From: Victivallales bacterium
GTDB lineage: Bacteria; Verrucomicrobiota; Lentisphaeria; Victivallales; SZUA-371
Direction of reading: 5' to 3'
Assembly: GCA_028691155.1 (NCBI GenBank)
Contig: JAQUZV010000028.1
Location: forward strand, 1 to 14,142
Length of the DNA stretch: 14,142 nucleotides
A program made the position numbers and the translations under genes. This document shows positions 13,715 through 14,142 of this stretch, piece by piece (the first letter of the stretch is position 1; each line of letters begins with the position of its first letter). The notes below the pieces were generated by a model. It saw only the letters and a list, made by a program, of their open reading frames with translations. It ran no database searches and had not been told where the DNA came from.

Positions 13715-14142
13715 CTATTTCATGCCGGACCAGATGAATTGGCGCGGACCGCCGTCTTCCGGCAGTTCGAATTCCGGCGCCGCTTCCCAATGAAATCCGT
13801 ATCCGGTGGCGGCTGCCGCGACTTGAGGCAGTTCCGTCGCCGCCTGGGTCGGGGTTTGATAGAGAATATAACGGCCTCGGGGATTGAGCATGGCCCGGCT
13901 GTCGCGAAAAATGGTTCGGGCGTCGGCTACGGCCCGGGCGGTGATCAAATCGAAGCGGCCCTGCCATTCCGTCCGGCGGGCCATTTCGCGGGACCGTCCG
14001 GTGACGACGTTGATATTGGTCAGTTCGAGTTGGGTTGCCGCTTCCCGGACGAAGGCGGTTTTTTTGCCGATGGAATCGATGGCGGTAAGCTGTAACTGCG
14101 GATAGGCCAGAGCCAGAATCAGGGCGGGGAAGCCCGCGCCGC
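13715..14142 (-). CDS. rsmG: 16S rRNA (guanine527-N7)-methyltransferase RsmG (5' partial)
   Basis: Methylates N7 of G527 in 16S rRNA using SAM; loss gives low-level streptomycin resistance in several bacteria. The frame is open to the window edge, so the N-terminus (roughly the first third of a protein of about 210 residues) lies outside; the ATG at 13984 is internal. Read from 14140 downward, the SAM-binding motif GAGFPALILALAYP comes first. It is followed by LTAIDSIGKKTAF, then LELTNINVVTGRSREMA, then FDLITARAVADARTIF and MLNPRGRYILYQ, matching the family's order of GAGFPG, DS..KK, N-rich, RAV and PGG-type motifs. The glycine usually following GAGFP is alanine here. mnmG, a frequent partner, is not in the window. 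Confidence 0.9.
   Translation of the reverse strand, partial: GAGFPALILALAYPQLQLTAIDSIGKKTAFVREAATQLELTNINVVTGRSREMARRTEWQGRFDLITARAVADARTIFRDSRAMLNPRGRYILYQTPTQAATELPQVAAAATGYGFHWEAAPEFELPEDGGPRQFIWSGMK

Overview
The window reads as moderately high-GC bacterial DNA from an anaerobe. Two clues to lineage are inference, not proof: an [FeFe] hydrogenase points to fermentative or anaerobic metabolism, and a secreted protein carrying an N-terminal 'TNDGKVYKNV ... LSPAWQKKYHYNP' module resembles modules common in Verrucomicrobiota/Lentisphaerota (PVC) proteins. A Lentisphaerota-like gut or sediment bacterium would fit. Nothing here looks like a phage, transposon, CRISPR array, rRNA or tRNA.

Layout. 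(1) 2-1267 (+): the C-terminal majority of a ferredoxin-domain [FeFe] hydrogenase, cut by the window edge. (2) 1354-2484 (+): a predicted lipoprotein with a DUF4185-like beta-propeller. (3) 2485-2898: a 414-base gene-free stretch with three consecutive perfect hairpins, then an AT-rich segment holding a likely promoter and a strong intrinsic-terminator hairpin just before nusA. (4) 2899-9749 (+): a compact translation/RNA operon nusA-infB-rbfA-nrnA-truB followed by an unrecognised 496-residue protein. From rbfA on, each gene overlaps the next (20, 11 and 4 bases), so they are probably translationally coupled. rimP is not immediately upstream of nusA, and rpsO/ribF/pnp do not follow truB. (5) 9912-12565 (-): two secreted proteins of unknown function, with a very good minus-strand terminator at 9794-9831. 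(6) 12670-12981 (+): a small secreted protein. It diverges from the 629-residue minus-strand gene, and the two predicted promoters share one symmetric -10 element. (7) 13049-13540 (-): a small lipoprotein with its own promoter. (8) 13715-14142 (-): the C-terminal two thirds of RsmG (16S rRNA m7G527 methyltransferase), cut by the window edge.

How it works together. The central operon couples transcription elongation/termination (NusA), translation initiation (IF-2), 30S maturation (RbfA), nanoRNA/pAp turnover (NrnA) and tRNA psi55 formation (TruB). A terminator in the nusA leader suggests the operon may be attenuated, possibly by NusA itself. The right-hand third encodes exported proteins of unknown function, probably envelope-associated.

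I see no multi-gene novel defence, mobile or biosynthetic system. The strongest leads are the orphan gene locked into the translation operon, the nusA leader attenuator, the hairpin cluster upstream of it, and the symmetric divergent promoter.
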